Assembly (NCBI GenBank): GCA_002292945.1
Contig: DBCG01000059.1
Coordinates: 1 to 6,260, forward strand
DNA length: 6,260 nt
Source: Proteobacteria bacterium UBA964
Lineage (GTDB): Bacteria > Pseudomonadota > Gammaproteobacteria > Steroidobacterales > Steroidobacteraceae
Direction of reading: 5' to 3'
The notes beneath the pieces are model-generated. The model searched no databases. It saw nothing but the letters and a program-made list of their open reading frames with translations, and was not told where the DNA came from. Position numbers and translations under genes: made by a program. How positions within the stretch are numbered: the first letter of the stretch is position 1; each line of letters begins with the position of its first letter. Positions 4,669 through 6,260 of this stretch are shown here, piece by piece.

Positions 4669-6260
4669 ATGCTGGGGTTGATGCAGGACCATCCGCTGCT
4701 GATCTCGAACCTCATCGAGTTCGTAGCCCGCCACCATGCCAAGCAGGAGATCGTGTCCCGTCGCGTCGAGGGCGATCTACATCGCTACACCTATCGTGAT
4801 GCCGCGGTCCGTTCACGCCGCCTCGCCCACGCCCTCGATGCGCTCGGTCTTGCGCAGGGCGCGCGTGTCGCGACGCTCGCTTGGAACGGCTACCGCCACT
4901 TCGAGCTCTATTACGGCGTGAGCGGCAGCGGACGCGTGGTCCACACACTCAACCCGCGTCTGCCGCCCGACCAGTTGGTCTGGATCGTGAACGACGCCGA
5001 GGACGAGGTCTTCTGCTTCGACATGAGCTTCCTCCCGCTGGTGAAAGCGGTCGCTGCGAAATGCCCGACCGTGAAGCACTGGGTCGCGCTCTGCGAGGCG
5101 GATGCGCTGCCCGCGGACACGGGCATCCCGGGGCTGGTGAGCTACGAGGCCTGGATCGCCCCGCAGTCTGGCGAGTACGCGTGGCCGCGACTCGATGAAC
5201 GCGCCGCTGCCGCGCTTTGCTACACGAGCGGTACCACTGGCGACCCGAAGGGCGTGCTCTACAGCCATCGCTCGACCCTGCTGCACGCCATCACGGCGGC
5301 GTTGCCCGATGCGCAGGCGCTGACCTCGCTCGGTGCCGTGCTGCCCGTGGTGCCGATGTTCCATGTGAACGGCTGGGGTCTTCCTTATGGCGCACCGCTG
5401 GCAGGCATGAAGATCGTGTTCCCGGGGCCTGCGCTCGACGGCAAGTCGGTGTACGAGCTCATCGAAGCGGAACAGGTCACGATGGCGGCGGGCGTCCCGA
5501 CGGTGTGGCTCGCGTTGCTCAACCATGTACAGGGCAACGGGCTGCACTTCAGCTCGCTGCGCCGTACGATGATCGGCGGCTCCGCCGTCCCGCCCTCGAT
5601 GATCCGCGCATTCCGCGCCATGGGCGTCGATGTGCTGCACGGCTGGGGCATGACCGAGACTTCGCCGCTCGGCACCGGCAGCAGCTTCAAGTCCATGCAC
5701 GCCGGTCTCGACGAAGAGGGCAAGATCGCGGTGCTCGCCAAGCAGGGCCGAGCGATCTTCGGCGTCGACATGAAGGTGGTCGACCCAGAGGGGCGCGAAC
5801 TCCCTTGGGATGGCCAGTCGGCGGGCGATCTTCTGGTGCGCGGCCCGTGGGTGGTGTCCAGTTACTTCCGGCGCGAACACGAGCCCTTGCTGCAAGACGG
5901 CTGGTTCCCGACCGGCGATGTCGCCACCATCGATGAAGACGGCTTCATGCAGATCACCGACCGCAGCAAGGATGTCATCAAGTCGGGCGGCGAATGGATC
6001 AGCTCCATCGACATCGAGAACATCGCGATGGCCCACCCGGCGGTCGCGATGGCCGCGTGCATCGCCGTGCCGCATCCGAAGTGGGACGAGCGTCCGTTGT
6101 TGGTGGTGGTGCCGAAGCCGGGCACCACGCCGACCGCGGCGGAGCTGCGTACCTTCTACGACGGGAAGGTCGCCAAGTGGCAGGTCCCGGATGATGTCGT
6201 GTTCGTCGATGCGATCCCGCTCGGCGCGACCGGCAAGATGCAGAAGTCGATCCTGCGCGA
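4669..6260 (+). CDS. AlkK/DmdB-like acyl-CoA synthetase, 3' end cut by window
   Basis: An ANL-superfamily adenylating enzyme that activates a carboxylic acid with ATP to an acyl-adenylate and then forms the CoA thioester, feeding beta-oxidation or related pathways. The first 530 residues are present and open to the window edge; relatives are about 540-550, so only a short tail is missing. Visible motifs are the phosphate-binding loop YTSGTTGDPKG (185-195), GWGMTET (325-331), Asp417 of PTGD, which binds the ribose, Arg432 in the hinge DRSKDVIKSGGEW, and catalytic Lys523 in PLGATGK. All core catalytic residues are intact. The N terminus (HPLLIS, then LAWNGYRHFELYYGVSGSGR at 70-89) resembles the clade with medium-chain AlkK and the methylmercaptopropionate ligase DmdB. 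A medium-chain fatty acid is the conservative guess; a sulfur-containing acid is possible. Translation begins at a well-spaced GGGAGA site. It follows the methyltransferase on the same strand. Confidence 0.95.
   Translation, partial: MLGLMQDHPLLISNLIEFVARHHAKQEIVSRRVEGDLHRYTYRDAAVRSRRLAHALDALGLAQGARVATLAWNGYRHFELYYGVSGSGRVVHTLNPRLPPDQLVWIVNDAEDEVFCFDMSFLPLVKAVAAKCPTVKHWVALCEADALPADTGIPGLVSYEAWIAPQSGEYAWPRLDERAAAALCYTSGTTGDPKGVLYSHRSTLLHAITAALPDAQALTSLGAVLPVVPMFHVNGWGLPYGAPLAGMKIVFPGPALDGKSVYELIEAEQVTMAAGVPTVWLALLNHVQGNGLHFSSLRRTMIGGSAVPPSMIRAFRAMGVDVLHGWGMTETSPLGTGSSFKSMHAGLDEEGKIAVLAKQGRAIFGVDMKVVDPEGRELPWDGQSAGDLLVRGPWVVSSYFRREHEPLLQDGWFPTGDVATIDEDGFMQITDRSKDVIKSGGEWISSIDIENIAMAHPAVAMAACIAVPHPKWDERPLLVVVPKPGTTPTAAELRTFYDGKVAKWQVPDDVVFVDAIPLGATGKMQKSILR

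Noticed and set aside
5217..5936. 239-codon plus-strand open frame
   Set aside because: It runs in a different frame through the acyl-CoA synthetase core and is rich in Arg and Ala without motifs.
4813..6075. 420-codon open frame on the minus strand
   Set aside because: It lies wholly antisense to the acyl-CoA synthetase, whose catalytic motifs are intact. The His/Arg/Asp-rich translation is typical of a GC-rich shadow frame.

Overview
This GC-rich window has dense coding, tight intergenic gaps and proteins typical of a gammaproteobacterium. A Xanthomonadales-like or related lineage is my guess from the protein types and the G/C-rich third codon positions; nothing in the window settles the taxon. 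No RNA gene, insertion sequence, CRISPR array or phage gene is visible.

Layout, left to right. Bases 1-223 hold no convincing gene. They contain a striking run of G tracts (20-47) and a strong GC hairpin (110-139). Bases 224-2574 carry three consecutive plus-strand genes that look co-transcribed, and all three products go to the cell envelope: a small secreted protein of the Rap1a/Tai immunity family, an unrecognised inner-membrane protein with two membrane spans, and an unrecognised exported protein ending in a long charged coiled coil. Facing them on the minus strand, 15 bases away, is rimO (2590-3924), which encodes the radical-SAM enzyme that methylthiolates ribosomal protein S12. Divergent from rimO across about 100 bases is a small class I SAM-dependent methyltransferase (4028-4621). 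It is followed by an acyl-CoA synthetase of the AlkK/DmdB-like clade (4669 to the right edge), which is nearly complete but lacks its stop codon inside the window.

How the genes fit together. The right half is ordinary metabolism and translation-related modification. Its three genes probably have separate promoters: a possible leaderless promoter for rimO and similar -10-like words 32-33 bases before each of the two plus-strand genes. The left half is the part that may be undescribed. A Rap1a/Tai-like protein without any adjacent type VI effector sits beside two envelope proteins of unknown family, suggesting a small envelope module. That link is inference from gene order, targeting signals and spacing only.
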